Assembly: GCA_017445925.1 (NCBI GenBank)
Contig: JAFSRW010000042.1
Coordinates: forward strand, 1-64,000
DNA: 64,000 nt
Source of the DNA: Bacteroidaceae bacterium
GTDB lineage: Bacteria > Bacteroidota > Bacteroidia > Bacteroidales > Bacteroidaceae
Reading direction: 5' to 3'
In this document: positions 56,389 through 64,000 of the stretch, piece by piece
Numbering within the stretch: the stretch's first letter is position 1
Layout: every line of letters starts with the position of its first letter
Position numbers and translations under genes: made by a program
Notes under the pieces: generated by a model
Told to the model about the DNA's origin: nothing
Database searches by the model: none
What the model saw: only the letters and a program-made list of their open reading frames with translations

Positions 56389-56437
56389 CTTTAATCTTTC
56401 AACTTTTTAACCTTTTAATGTTTTAACCTTTTAACTT
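56389..56437 (-). repeat. Octamer repeat encoding the C-terminus of the BASS transporter
   Basis: TTTAATCT, TTCAACTT, TTTAACCT, TTTAATGT, TTTAACCT, TTTAACTT. Read on the minus strand it supplies the final residues KLKG and the stop codon of the transporter and continues to the next gene. Confidence 0.7.
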
Positions 56438-57268
56438 CACATAGCCCACGTACGTCAGTAGCACCACATTCATCATCAGCGCATACAGGATGGCTGGGAT
56501 AGCAAACCGTCCGTCGTTGAACACAAAGGGACTGGAGGCAATGGCAATGGCTTGTGCCGCATTCTGCATCCCCACTTCTATGATAATGGTTCTGCGTTCT
56601 GTGGTCTTTAACTTAAACACATAGCACAGTACGGAAGCAAAAGATACGGCTACCAGTAACAACATTGTTACAGCAAGGCCCAGCACGCTGAAGTTGGTGA
56701 TAATGGTCTCCTTATGTTGCACAAAGAAAATACCTGCCAACAGCATCAGAGCTGGGAAAGCCAACTTGGAAAGCACCCTGGCTATGCGTGCTGCCAGTTC
56801 GGGTTTGTAATACCTTATGATAATACCTATGAGTATAGGAAGCAACATGGTAACAAGGTTCTGCATGAGCAGATTCTTAATGGGAAGTTGAATGCCCACC
56901 TGCTGCCCTACTGCGCTGGTAACCATCTGCATAATCAGCGGAAGGGTAAACAGCGTGATTATACTGCTTAAAGCTGTCAGCGATACAGAAAGAGCCACAT
57001 CACCCTTAGCCAGCATACTGAATATATTACTGGAACTTCCACCTGGGCAGCAGGCTATCAGCACCAGACCGATGGTAAAGATAGGATTGAGATGCATAAC
57101 CATAGCCACAACCCATGCCAGCAAAGGCATAATCAACTGACCAGCAAGGCCACCTGCAACGGCTCTGCCCCGTTTAATCACTAACAGAAAATCCTTGGCT
57201 TCCAATGTGAGTCCCAAGCAGAACATCAGCAGTGTGAGGATAGGAAGCACAATAAAAATACTATTCAT
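56423..57268 (-). CDS. Bile acid:Na+ symporter (BASS/SBF) family transporter
   Basis: This 281-aa inner-membrane protein has about nine transmembrane helices. ACCPGGSSSNIFSMLAKGDV (about 73-92) and EVGMQNAAQAIAIA (about 230-244) are the two crossing-helix Na+/substrate motifs of the BASS family. Bacterial homologues carry bile salts, pantoate or keto-acids; the substrate here is not evident. The last residues KLKG are encoded by an octamer repeat (56389-56437). Palindromic DNA occupies the upstream region (57320-57381). Confidence 0.85.
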   Translation of the reverse strand: MNSIFIVLPILTLLMFCLGLTLEAKDFLLVIKRGRAVAGGLAGQLIMPLLAWVVAMVMHLNPIFTIGLVLIACCPGGSSSNIFSMLAKGDVALSVSLTALSSIITLFTLPLIMQMVTSAVGQQVGIQLPIKNLLMQNLVTMLLPILIGIIIRYYKPELAARIARVLSKLAFPALMLLAGIFFVQHKETIITNFSVLGLAVTMLLLVAVSFASVLCYVFKLKTTERRTIIIEVGMQNAAQAIAIASSPFVFNDGRFAIPAILYALMMNVVLLTYVGYVKLKG

Positions 57269-57319
57269 TTGAACGTTACCCGATATTTCACATCATTTTC
57301 GGCGCAAAACTGCAGTTAA

Positions 57320-57381
57320 ATGAGAGCCATCAAACGGCTTTGAATGGCCGAACGTGAGCAGTTTCGCATCAAATTTGATGC
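57320..57381. promoter_or_regulatory. Palindromic operator-like region
   Basis: GCATCAAATTTGATGC (57366-57381) is a perfect 16-bp palindrome. Further left GCCATCAAACGGCTTTGAAT plus GGC (about 57327-57349) is a looser dyad. Opposed -7 elements follow (TACCTTTG complement 57381-57388; TACTTTTG 57411-57418). It lies between the divergent BASS and DUF5020 genes and may bind a shared regulator. Confidence 0.4.
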
Positions 57382-57410
57382 AAAGGTACAAAAAATTCAA
57401 AAAAAAGCTA

Positions 57411-57418
57411 TACTTTTG
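57411..57418 (+). promoter_or_regulatory. -7 element of the DUF5020 gene
   Basis: TACTTTTG lies 36 bp before the ATG at 57455. There is no well-placed TTTG upstream. Confidence 0.45.
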
Positions 57419-57454
57419 CGCCAATTTTAATGAATATAACATTATAAGAAAGCA

Positions 57455-58234
57455 ATGAATTCAATTGTGAGAAGATTATTATTATTACCCTTGTTGTGCA
57501 TCTCTTTAGCAGCCAGCGCACAGTTCAATCTACAGTTTCATTATGATCTGGGTCGACACATGAACCCCGAATCAGAAGCAAACCGCCAGATATTTACCGT
57601 AACGGCAGAGTTCTTTAAACCCGACAGACTGGGCCAAACCTTTCTGTTCATTGATATGGACTACAGAGGAGAAGGACCTCAGAACAATGGTGCCATAGGA
57701 GCCTATTGGGAGATGAGTCGCGACTTCACGTTTGCCAAAGTAAAGAATACCAATAGCAACTTTAGCGCTCACATTGAGTATGACGGCGGAGTGAGAAACA
57801 CCTTCTCCATCCAGCAGTGTGTGTTGGTAGGCCCCGCATGGAACTGGCACAGCAACGACTTCAGTAAGACCTTTAGTTTCCAGGCCTTGTACAAGCAATA
57901 TTTTAAAGGTGCAGGCAACGGTGCACTTTCCACTTTCCAGACTACAGCCGTATGGGGCATCAACTTTGCCAAAGGCCTTTGCACCTTCTGCGGCTACGCT
58001 GATTTATGGTACGGATACATTCCTGAATTTGACGAAAACGGTATCCAGAAGAAAGGAATCGTGATGAATACCGAACCACAATTTTGGTTTAACGTGTTCG
58101 GCAGAGGCAGACAAAACAATAAACTGAGTGTTGGTACGGAAGTTAAGATTAACAACAACTTCATCTGGAGAACTAACAACAGTACACGTACCTTTTTTGT
58201 GAACCCCACTCTGGCTGTAAAATACACCTTCTAA
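57455..58234 (+). CDS. DUF5020 family outer-membrane protein
   Basis: This 259-aa protein has a signal peptide (about 1-22) and mostly beta-strands (FNLQFHYDLGRHMNPESEAN, FTVTAEFFKPDRLGQTFLFI, PTLAVKYTF). The last residue is Phe, as expected for a barrel. DUF5020 proteins resemble the nucleoside-specific channel Tsx and may import nucleosides or other small molecules. Two conserved segments are VWGINFAKGLCTFCGYADLW and FNVFGRGRQNNKLSVGTEVK. Function is inferred only. It is monocistronic and divergent from the BASS gene. Confidence 0.8.
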   Translation: MNSIVRRLLLLPLLCISLAASAQFNLQFHYDLGRHMNPESEANRQIFTVTAEFFKPDRLGQTFLFIDMDYRGEGPQNNGAIGAYWEMSRDFTFAKVKNTNSNFSAHIEYDGGVRNTFSIQQCVLVGPAWNWHSNDFSKTFSFQALYKQYFKGAGNGALSTFQTTAVWGINFAKGLCTFCGYADLWYGYIPEFDENGIQKKGIVMNTEPQFWFNVFGRGRQNNKLSVGTEVKINNNFIWRTNNSTRTFFVNPTLAVKYTF

Positions 58235-58416
58235 ACCAAAATTCTCCCCTATATATAATAATGTATAGAAGGTTTTGTGTGTAGTTGCATTATTTTCTTA
58301 AATATAATAATCGCTATTAATATATACATTTTTCATTAAAAATGCCCTCAAAATGCATACAAAAAGGATATTTAACAAAAAAAATTAGCATTTTTATGCA
58401 GATTTTGTAAAAAAAG

Positions 58417-58448
58417 TTTGGTGGATATTGTAAAATAGCATACCTTTG
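58417..58448 (+). promoter_or_regulatory. Promoter of the OmpA-like gene
   Basis: TTTG (58417-58420), 20 nt, TACCTTTG (58441-58448), an exact consensus 76 bp before the start at 58525. The rest of 58235-58524 is AT-rich with no gene. Confidence 0.82.
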
Positions 58449-58524
58449 CGTTGAAAAATGTGAAAATGTACATGTAGATGTATAATTAAAAAAGAAATTG
58501 ATGTTTAATTTTTATAAGTTTGTT

Positions 58525-59592
58525 ATGAAGAAATTTACTCTTTTAATGGTAGCCATGTTCTCAATGGCTTTCAGTGCAAACGCACAGTACAATGTTGATG
58601 GTCACAAGTTCTGGGACAACTGGTCATTAGGTCTGGAAGGTGGTATCTCCACTAACGCTCACGATTGGAACAGCCCCAAGGGTGCCATTGCTGGTATTAC
58701 AGTAACTAAGGGTATCACTCCTGTTGTTAGCTTCGAGTTCGGTTTTAACGTTGGTATTAACAACAACTACAGCTGGGAAATGGCTCACAGCGCAAACGTA
58801 ATTGATAACGTAAGTGCTATTGCAAGTACTAAGATCAACCTGATGAACTGGTTCGGCGGTTACAAGGGTACACCCCGTTTGTTCGAGATTCAGGCTCGCG
58901 GTGGTTTCGGTTACATGCGTGAATTCTATCCCGACTTCGCTGGTAATCCCACAAGTAGCGGCAATGACCTGAACCGTGCTATTGCTAAGTTCGGTTTCGA
59001 CTTCGACTTCAACCTGGGTAAGGCTAAGGCTTGGACTCTTAGCGTACGTCCCGCTGTTGTTATGAAGATGGCTCGCGAGACTTCTCCCGCTTTCATGGGT
59101 TGTGTATATGTTGATCGTTGCAATGCTTATGGTCACAACGTAATTGGACAGTTGACAGCTGGTATCACTTACCACTTCAAGACCTCTAACGGTACACACA
59201 ACTTCGCAGCTGTTAAGCCTCAGGTTGTAACTGAGACTGTAGAGAAGATTGTTGAGAAGCCCGTTGAGAAGATTGTTGAGAAGGTAGTTGAGAAGCAGGT
59301 TGCTGCTCCTGCAAGCAATAACATCTATGTTGTTGAGTTCGAGCAGAACAAGTCTAACCTGAGCAACACAGCTAAGGCTACTCTGGATCAGATTTCTAAC
59401 GGTACAACAGTTATCCTTGATGCTTATGCATCTCCCGAAGGTGCTAAGGCTTACAACCAGAAGCTCTCTCAGAAGCGTGCTGACGCTGTTAAGGGTTACC
59501 TGGAGAACAAGGGCGTTAAGGTTGCTGATGCTAAGGCTCACGGTGCAGAAAGCAAGAGCTCACAGCGTGTTGTTTACGTTCGCATTAAGTAA
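58525..59592 (+). CDS. OmpA family major outer-membrane protein
   Basis: The ATG at 58525 starts a signal peptide (MKKFTLLMVAMFSMAFSANAQ); an upstream in-frame TTG is not used. The 355-aa protein has an eight-stranded-barrel-like domain (about 22-235), a linker of VEK repeats (VEKIVEKPVEKIVEKVVEKQ), and an OmpA peptidoglycan-associating domain (about 265-355; VEFEQNKSNLSNTAKATLDQ, ASPEGAKAYNQKLSQKRADA). The OmpA domain is shorter than usual. Codon bias is extreme (GGT, CGT, AAC, CTG), with an exact promoter and a strong terminator. It is probably the abundant porin-like anchor of the envelope. Confidence 0.9.
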   Translation: MKKFTLLMVAMFSMAFSANAQYNVDGHKFWDNWSLGLEGGISTNAHDWNSPKGAIAGITVTKGITPVVSFEFGFNVGINNNYSWEMAHSANVIDNVSAIASTKINLMNWFGGYKGTPRLFEIQARGGFGYMREFYPDFAGNPTSSGNDLNRAIAKFGFDFDFNLGKAKAWTLSVRPAVVMKMARETSPAFMGCVYVDRCNAYGHNVIGQLTAGITYHFKTSNGTHNFAAVKPQVVTETVEKIVEKPVEKIVEKVVEKQVAAPASNNIYVVEFEQNKSNLSNTAKATLDQISNGTTVILDAYASPEGAKAYNQKLSQKRADAVKGYLENKGVKVADAKAHGAESKSSQRVVYVRIK

Positions 59593-59622
59593 TCTAAATT
59601 AAAAGATTTATAAACAAAAAGG

Positions 59623-59651
59623 GCGGCAAGCTACGGCTTGCCGCTTTTTTT
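59623..59651 (+). terminator. Rho-independent terminator of the OmpA-like gene
   Basis: GCGGCAAGC (59623-59631), loop TACG, GCTTGCCGC (59636-59644), then T7 (59645-59651). It follows the stop codon by 30 bp. Confidence 0.92.
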
Positions 59652-59809
59652 GTTTCGACACTTCTAGTCCCCTTAAACTTTAAGGGTAATGCGAAGGCTT
59701 CTATACGTTATATGGGGAAAAGATGATTTTGGAAATAATCAGAATTCTCAGAAGTAATTTTTATATTCTCAGGAAAATGTTTAATTTTACATCTAAATCG
59801 AAATAGCAT

Positions 59810-60289
59810 ATGAAATATAGAATTAAAAAGGAAATTAGGATACTATTTGTATGCCACGGTAATATATGCCGGAGTCCGATGGCTGAGTTTGTAATGAAGG
59901 ATCTGGTACAAAAAGCAGGACTTGCTGATCAGTTCTACATAGAATCGTCAGCCACCTCAACTGAGGAAATCGGAAACGAGGTCTATCCCCCTGCCAAACG
60001 CAAACTGGCGGAACACGGAATTGGATGTAAGGGAAAGAAGGCCCGACAAATGCAAGGCAACGACTATTCGAGATTTGATTTGCTGATAGGAATGGATGAA
60101 TGGAACATCCGCAATATGACCCGCATCTGCGGGGGTGACCCGGATGGAAAGATTCATAAACTGCTGGATTATACAAAGAGAAAGGGTGATGTTGCCGACC
60201 CTTGGTACACAGGCAACTTCGAGACAACATGGCAAGATGTAACAGAAGGCTGCCAATGTCTGCTGGAAACCATCATAAGACAAAAATAA
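59810..60289 (+). CDS. Low-molecular-weight protein tyrosine phosphatase
   Basis: This 159-aa cytosolic phosphatase has the P-loop CHGNICRSPMAEFV with Cys15 nucleophile and Arg21, and the general acid Asp in VADPWYTGNF (about 129). It dephosphorylates tyrosines, for example on exopolysaccharide tyrosine kinases. No such kinase is adjacent. It precedes the SpoIIE/STAS module by 78 bp but that module has its own promoter. Some paralogues are arsenate reductases; the DPWYTG loop supports a phosphatase. Confidence 0.92.
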   Translation: MKYRIKKEIRILFVCHGNICRSPMAEFVMKDLVQKAGLADQFYIESSATSTEEIGNEVYPPAKRKLAEHGIGCKGKKARQMQGNDYSRFDLLIGMDEWNIRNMTRICGGDPDGKIHKLLDYTKRKGDVADPWYTGNFETTWQDVTEGCQCLLETIIRQK

Positions 60290-60319
60290 AACTATACTTC
60301 TCAAAAAACAACCAAATCT

Positions 60320-60350
60320 TTTGTCCGACTGGAGATTTTTCATATTTTTG
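60320..60350 (+). promoter_or_regulatory. Promoter of the SpoIIE-STAS module
   Basis: TTTG (60320-60323), 19 nt, TATTTTTG (60343-60350), 17 bp before the start codon at 60368. Confidence 0.75.
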
Positions 60351-60367
60351 TAACCAAACAATAGTCT

Positions 60368-62581
60368 ATGAGTAATATAACCAATATCACAAATGGGTGG
60401 TCTAGACAAAATGGAAGATTCGCTAAGACCACCACCAGTCTGACTATCATCATTGTAGCGGTATTGCTGCTGGAGTTGTTGTCTGCTGCACAATACTATT
60501 TTACACGCAACATGATGGAGAATGAGTTAGAGAAGCGTGCCGAGATGGAGCTGACTATGAAGGCTATCATTACAAATGGGTTAATAGATAATTGTGAACA
60601 GTCGCTCAAAAGCCACATCATGGAGATTAAGAGGAACCTTGCCTATCCGGACACGATGGCAAACATCATGGCATGGACTCTTAAGTTCTCTCCTCACGTG
60701 ATGGGGTGCGGCATTGCATTCAATCCAGGTTTTTATCCCGACAGAGATTCTCTATTTGAGCCATACGCCCTAAGAACCGACAGCGGCATTCACTGCATGC
60801 AAATAGCTGGCGGAAATTTTGACTATACAAAGAATGGATTCTTCAGATACATTCGGCGAAAGAAGACCAATAGTTGGGTAGGACCATACGAAGACGCCTA
60901 TGTCAAACAGAAACTTATAACCTATGCCATACCTATATACACATTTACAGGAGACACTGTGGGTGTGTACGGCATTGACATTAGCTGTAACACTTTGGGA
61001 AATATACTCAACCAGAAGAACATTTATCCTTCATCATTCGACTTCCTGCTTTCTGAGGAAGGTGAACTGATAGCCGGCCCCACAGATCCGAGCATGAGGA
61101 AAAAGGTGGAAAATGCCATTCGTATTATCAATGACAGCACAATCTCAAAACACGGAATTAAAGAAAGTTGTATTCAAATAGCATATTATCACGATAAGGA
61201 GGAAGATCAGGATATGACCTTATTCTATGGCGTGATGAGAGATTCACCTGAATGGCAAATAGCCGTTGCATGCTATGACAATGAGGTTTACGCTCCGCTT
61301 AAAGAACTACATCTTCGCCTGCTTTTGATTTCTTTACTGGCATTTGGTGTCTTGCTTTTCATAGTGGGATGTTTTGCGAGAAACGAAGAGAAACTGAAGC
61401 AGAAGACCATGCAGGAACAACGCATTGCTGGTGAGCTGCGAGTGGCCAACCAGATACAGCAGAGCATGCTGCCCCGCCAATACTACCAGCAGGACGACCT
61501 GAAGATCTACGGTTCGCTGGTGCCTGCCCGAGAAGTAGGCGGCGACCTATTTGATTACTTCAACTGCGATGATAAACTATTCTTCTGTATAGGCGATGTC
61601 AGCGGCAAGGGGGCATCATCGGCCATGCTGATGGGTGTTATACATTCTATGTTCCGTGCTTTCTCGGCTCACGAGAAGAACCCTTCCTATATTATGCAGG
61701 CAATAAACCAGTCATCATGCCAAAATAATGAAGCAAATATGTTTGTGACACTCTTTATCGGTGTTCTGGATCTGCCCACAGGAAAACTGCGCTACTGCAA
61801 TGCGGGACACGATGCTCCCATTCTTCTCCCCACCCTGAGTTCCATACCTGCCAACCCGCATCTTCCAGTTGGTGTATTTGAAGATGTGCAATATAAAGTG
61901 GAAGAGATAACGCTACAACCTGACAGCACCATCTTCCTATATACCGACGGACTGACGGAGGCAAAGAACATGGCGCGAAAGATTTTCGGGCTGGAACGTA
62001 TAAAGAACATACTTACTACGTGTGTCGACAAACAACCAAAGGAGATTCTGGAAATTGTCAGCGACGAGGTGAGAAAGTATGTGGGCGATGCGGAGCAGAG
62101 CGATGACCTGACCATGCTGGCTATCCGATACACCCCCAAACAGTTTGAAAGTACATTCTCTGAGATAATCGTGATAAAGAACGATATCCACGAGCTTCCC
62201 AAATTTAATAATTTCCAGAAGGCTTTTTATGCCAAACTGAACCTGGATAAACCAGAAGCCCGAAAGATGCAATTAGCTGTAGAAGAGGCTGTTGTGAATG
62301 TAATTGACTATGCCTATCCCATCGATACAGAGGGAAACATCGAGGTACGTATGATGTCTGACGGACATATCCTGAAGATAGTGATTACCGACTCGGGAGT
62401 TTTCTTCGACCCCACAACAAAAAAGAAAGCCGATACTACCCTATCCGCCGAAGAACGACAGATAGGCGGTTTAGGATTGCTGTTGGTGCGAGAACTTATG
62501 GACACTATCAACTACGAACGAGAGGAAGGAAAAAATATATTAACACTCATAAAAAACTATAACAATGAAAACAACAATTGA
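60368..62581 (+). CDS. Sensor SpoIIE-type phosphatase fused to an anti-sigma-type kinase domain
   Basis: This 737-aa membrane protein has a transmembrane helix (about 22-42), a periplasmic Cache-like sensor (about 45-315), a second helix (about 317-338), and a coiled linker (QEQRIAGELRVANQIQQSML). The PP2C/SpoIIE domain (about 385-590) has PAREVGGDLFDYF and CIGDVSGKGASSAMLMG, whose Asp residues bind Mg/Mn. A HATPase_c domain (about 605-735) follows with QLAVEEAVVNVIDYAYP (N box), VITDSGVFFDP (G1) and GGLGLLLVRELMD (G2), as in RsbW. So phosphatase and kinase-type ATPase are in one chain. It overlaps the STAS gene by 17 bp, and together they form a partner switch. Confidence 0.9.
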   Translation: MSNITNITNGWSRQNGRFAKTTTSLTIIIVAVLLLELLSAAQYYFTRNMMENELEKRAEMELTMKAIITNGLIDNCEQSLKSHIMEIKRNLAYPDTMANIMAWTLKFSPHVMGCGIAFNPGFYPDRDSLFEPYALRTDSGIHCMQIAGGNFDYTKNGFFRYIRRKKTNSWVGPYEDAYVKQKLITYAIPIYTFTGDTVGVYGIDISCNTLGNILNQKNIYPSSFDFLLSEEGELIAGPTDPSMRKKVENAIRIINDSTISKHGIKESCIQIAYYHDKEEDQDMTLFYGVMRDSPEWQIAVACYDNEVYAPLKELHLRLLLISLLAFGVLLFIVGCFARNEEKLKQKTMQEQRIAGELRVANQIQQSMLPRQYYQQDDLKIYGSLVPAREVGGDLFDYFNCDDKLFFCIGDVSGKGASSAMLMGVIHSMFRAFSAHEKNPSYIMQAINQSSCQNNEANMFVTLFIGVLDLPTGKLRYCNAGHDAPILLPTLSSIPANPHLPVGVFEDVQYKVEEITLQPDSTIFLYTDGLTEAKNMARKIFGLERIKNILTTCVDKQPKEILEIVSDEVRKYVGDAEQSDDLTMLAIRYTPKQFESTFSEIIVIKNDIHELPKFNNFQKAFYAKLNLDKPEARKMQLAVEEAVVNVIDYAYPIDTEGNIEVRMMSDGHILKIVITDSGVFFDPTTKKKADTTLSAEERQIGGLGLLLVRELMDTINYEREEGKNILTLIKNYNNENNN

Positions 62582-62867
62582 AGAAATTGATGGCAAGTAT
62601 ATTGCTACGTTAGAAGGTGAAATGGATACAGCTGCCGCAATGGAAGTAGAGGAAGCCATGAAACCCCTCTACCAGAACAAAGGCAAGGATGTAATCATCG
62701 ACTGCACCAAGCTGGAGTATATAGCTTCAAGCGGACTGCGCATCCTACTCTGCATCCTTAAGGATGCCAAGGCTGGCGGTAGCCGTGTAGTGCTGAAAAA
62801 CGTTAACGATGATATCAAGAATGTATTTAGCCTGACAGGCTTTATTAACATCTTCGAGTTTGAATAA
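62565..62867 (+). CDS. STAS-domain anti-sigma-factor antagonist
   Basis: This 100-aa cytosolic protein has the STAS fold: ATLEGEMDTAAAMEVEEAMK (strand-helix), DVIIDCTKLEYIASSGLRIL with the phospho-acceptor Ser55/Ser56, and a final helix. In RsbV/SpoIIAA-type switches, the Ser is phosphorylated by an RsbW-type kinase and dephosphorylated by a SpoIIE-type phosphatase. Both activities are predicted in the overlapping upstream protein. Downstream target not visible; no sigma factor gene is in the window. Confidence 0.92.
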   Translation: MKTTIEEIDGKYIATLEGEMDTAAAMEVEEAMKPLYQNKGKDVIIDCTKLEYIASSGLRILLCILKDAKAGGSRVVLKNVNDDIKNVFSLTGFINIFEFE

Positions 62868-62925
62868 TTAAGTATCCTCTTGCCGTTTTAAATGTTAACA
62901 CATAATATTTTCGTGTCTACATCGC

Positions 62926-63852
62926 ATGAAAATACCGACATTATTTAAGGAATATATCTGGCTGCTTGAAACCATTTATCATGCAGGAAAGATTTCCCTT
63001 GCAGAGATTAATGAGAAATGGCGCCGCAAGGAAGAAAGTCGTGGAGCAAATTTTCCTCGTACCACATTCAATCGCCACCGTGAAGCGATACTGAACATGT
63101 TCGGGGTGATCATTGAATGTGACCGTTCCGACGGGAACCGCTATTATATCAGTAACAAGGGAGTGCTGAAAGAGAATAGTGTTACTAACTGGCTTTTCTC
63201 TACGCTAAGCGTCGGCAACATTCTGGACGAGAATGTAGGTTTGCAGAACCGTGTACTGCTTGAGAGTATTCCCTCTGGCGGCACTCTCCTGAGGAGAATA
63301 ATAAAAGCCATGAGGGTTAGCTGCAAGATTAACATGAAGTACCAGAAATACAGCTCGGCTACAGCCAAAAAATATCTGGCTGAGCCTTACTGCGTGAAGT
63401 TGTTCAAACGCCGCTGGTATGTACTGACAAAGGTAGAACGCGAGAAAGAGGATGGAACAATAGAAAAATCCATGTCGGTATTCTCCCTTGACCGTATAGT
63501 GGACGTGGAACTGACACAAGAGAAGTTCGTCCTGGATGACAACTTTAATGCCGAGAAATACTTTGCAGAAAGTTTTGGCATTATGGTTGATACCAACATT
63601 AAGCCAGAAAGGATTATCCTTAGGGCTTATGGAATGGAGCGATACTACCTAAGAGACCTACCTTTACATCCATCACAGCGTGAAATTGCAGCCCATGATG
63701 AGTATATCGACTTTGAAATCAGAATCCGTCCGACATCAGATTTTAAGGCCCACATCCTTTCCAGGGGCGAATGGCTACAGGTGATTGCACCATCATGGTT
63801 GGCTGAAGACATAATGCATTTGCATCAAGCGTCCATCGATAATTATAATTGA
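62926..63852 (+). CDS. WYL-domain regulator
   Basis: This 308-aa protein has an amino winged-helix region (about 1-80; PRTTFNRHREAILNMFGVII) and a WYL domain (about 125-220), in which the signature is KRRWYVLTKV. A C-terminal WCX-like segment (about 225-305) follows, including FEIRIRPTSDFKAHILSRGE. WYL regulators sense nucleic acids or small ligands and often control DNA-damage or defence genes. No target is adjacent in the window. The following gene starts directly at its stop codon (63852/63853), so they are co-transcribed. Confidence 0.85.
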   Translation: MKIPTLFKEYIWLLETIYHAGKISLAEINEKWRRKEESRGANFPRTTFNRHREAILNMFGVIIECDRSDGNRYYISNKGVLKENSVTNWLFSTLSVGNILDENVGLQNRVLLESIPSGGTLLRRIIKAMRVSCKINMKYQKYSSATAKKYLAEPYCVKLFKRRWYVLTKVEREKEDGTIEKSMSVFSLDRIVDVELTQEKFVLDDNFNAEKYFAESFGIMVDTNIKPERIILRAYGMERYYLRDLPLHPSQREIAAHDEYIDFEIRIRPTSDFKAHILSRGEWLQVIAPSWLAEDIMHLHQASIDNYN

Positions 63853-64000
63853 ATGAATAAGGTAAGAATCACGGCTATCCGCCAAACGGTTTACCCCGAC
63901 CTGATGGCAAAATACGAAAACCCTATTGAACACACCTGCGATGTCAGGGTGGGTCAGCAGTGGATTTCTATTGATGGGCATTGTCCTGAAGGCATGTGTC
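63853..64000 (+). CDS. TIGR04076-like protein, truncated by the window end
   Basis: Forty-nine codons are visible (MNKVRITAIRQTVYPDLMAK, ending DGHCPEGMC). The pattern VKITxxxxxxxxDL...C...GQxxIxxxxxCPEGxC resembles the small Cys-containing TIGR04076 family. It begins at the base after the WYL stop codon. The carboxy end is outside the window. Function is unknown. Confidence 0.55.
   Translation, partial: MNKVRITAIRQTVYPDLMAKYENPIEHTCDVRVGQQWISIDGHCPEGMC

Overview
The window looks like a chromosomal segment of a plant-glycan-degrading Bacteroidota, most likely a Prevotellaceae member (Prevotella/Segatella/Xylanibacter type). The evidence is the promoter grammar (TTTG, 19-21 nt, TAnnTTTG, found upstream of many genes), a HU-HIG family DNA-binding protein, an OmpA-type major outer-membrane protein with strong codon bias, DUF5020, an outer-membrane barrel family protein, and secreted hydrolases carrying Bacteroidota-type C-terminal sorting tails. 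There are no rRNA or tRNA genes, insertion sequences, prophage genes or CRISPR arrays that I can see. Assignments come from reading motifs; no database search was run.

Layout. 0.1-5.1 kb (minus strand): a small BlaI/MecI-like regulator, a secreted alpha/alpha-toroid protein overlapping a Lys/Glu/Ala-rich coiled-coil protein, and a secreted endonuclease I behind three tandem promoter-bearing repeats. 5.3-9.8 kb: a compact D-xylose operon (xylE transporter, xylB kinase, xylA isomerase) with a clear promoter and terminator. 9.8-12.7 kb: a secreted GH130 protein and an unusual fusion of a HU-type DNA-binding domain to a glycine-rich beta-helix-like domain. 12.7-36.1 kb: a dense carbohydrate-active enzyme region: GH2, then GH51-GH2-GH29, a convergent GH2-GH51 pair, and an operon of C69 dipeptidase, PL11 lyase, GH127 and a GH43-like protein. 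These suit removal of galactose, arabinose, fucose and uronic acid from pectic (rhamnogalacturonan/arabinogalactan) and hemicellulosic chains. No SusC/SusD pair or hybrid two-component regulator lies in the window. 36.2-39.8 kb: a DUF3089 hydrolase, a membrane acyltransferase and L-serine dehydratase. 39.8-48.9 kb: a large phosphodiester-glycosidase/leucine-rich-repeat/tyrosine-phosphatase fusion, a GH98 protein and a GH31-PA14 protein. 48.9-56.4 kb: a CzcCBA-type metal efflux operon and a beta-barrel protein. 56.4-64 kb: a BASS transporter, DUF5020, OmpA, a low-molecular-weight phosphatase, a partner-switching module (SpoIIE phosphatase fused to a kinase-type ATPase domain, plus a STAS protein), a WYL regulator and a truncated TIGR04076-like gene.

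The most unusual structure is not one gene but a system of dispersed short repeats. Tandem heptamers (TTGAACN, TCAACTN, TTGAGAG, ATTATGA and similar) and GC-rich palindromes occur between genes and also inside reading frames. They encode signal-peptide segments, domain linkers, carboxy termini and, in three proteins, a matching insertion in the sorting tail. Several genes start or stop inside a repeat. Because the unit is 7 nt, gain or loss of one unit would shift the frame, so these loci are possible phase-variation or domain-linker-evolution elements.
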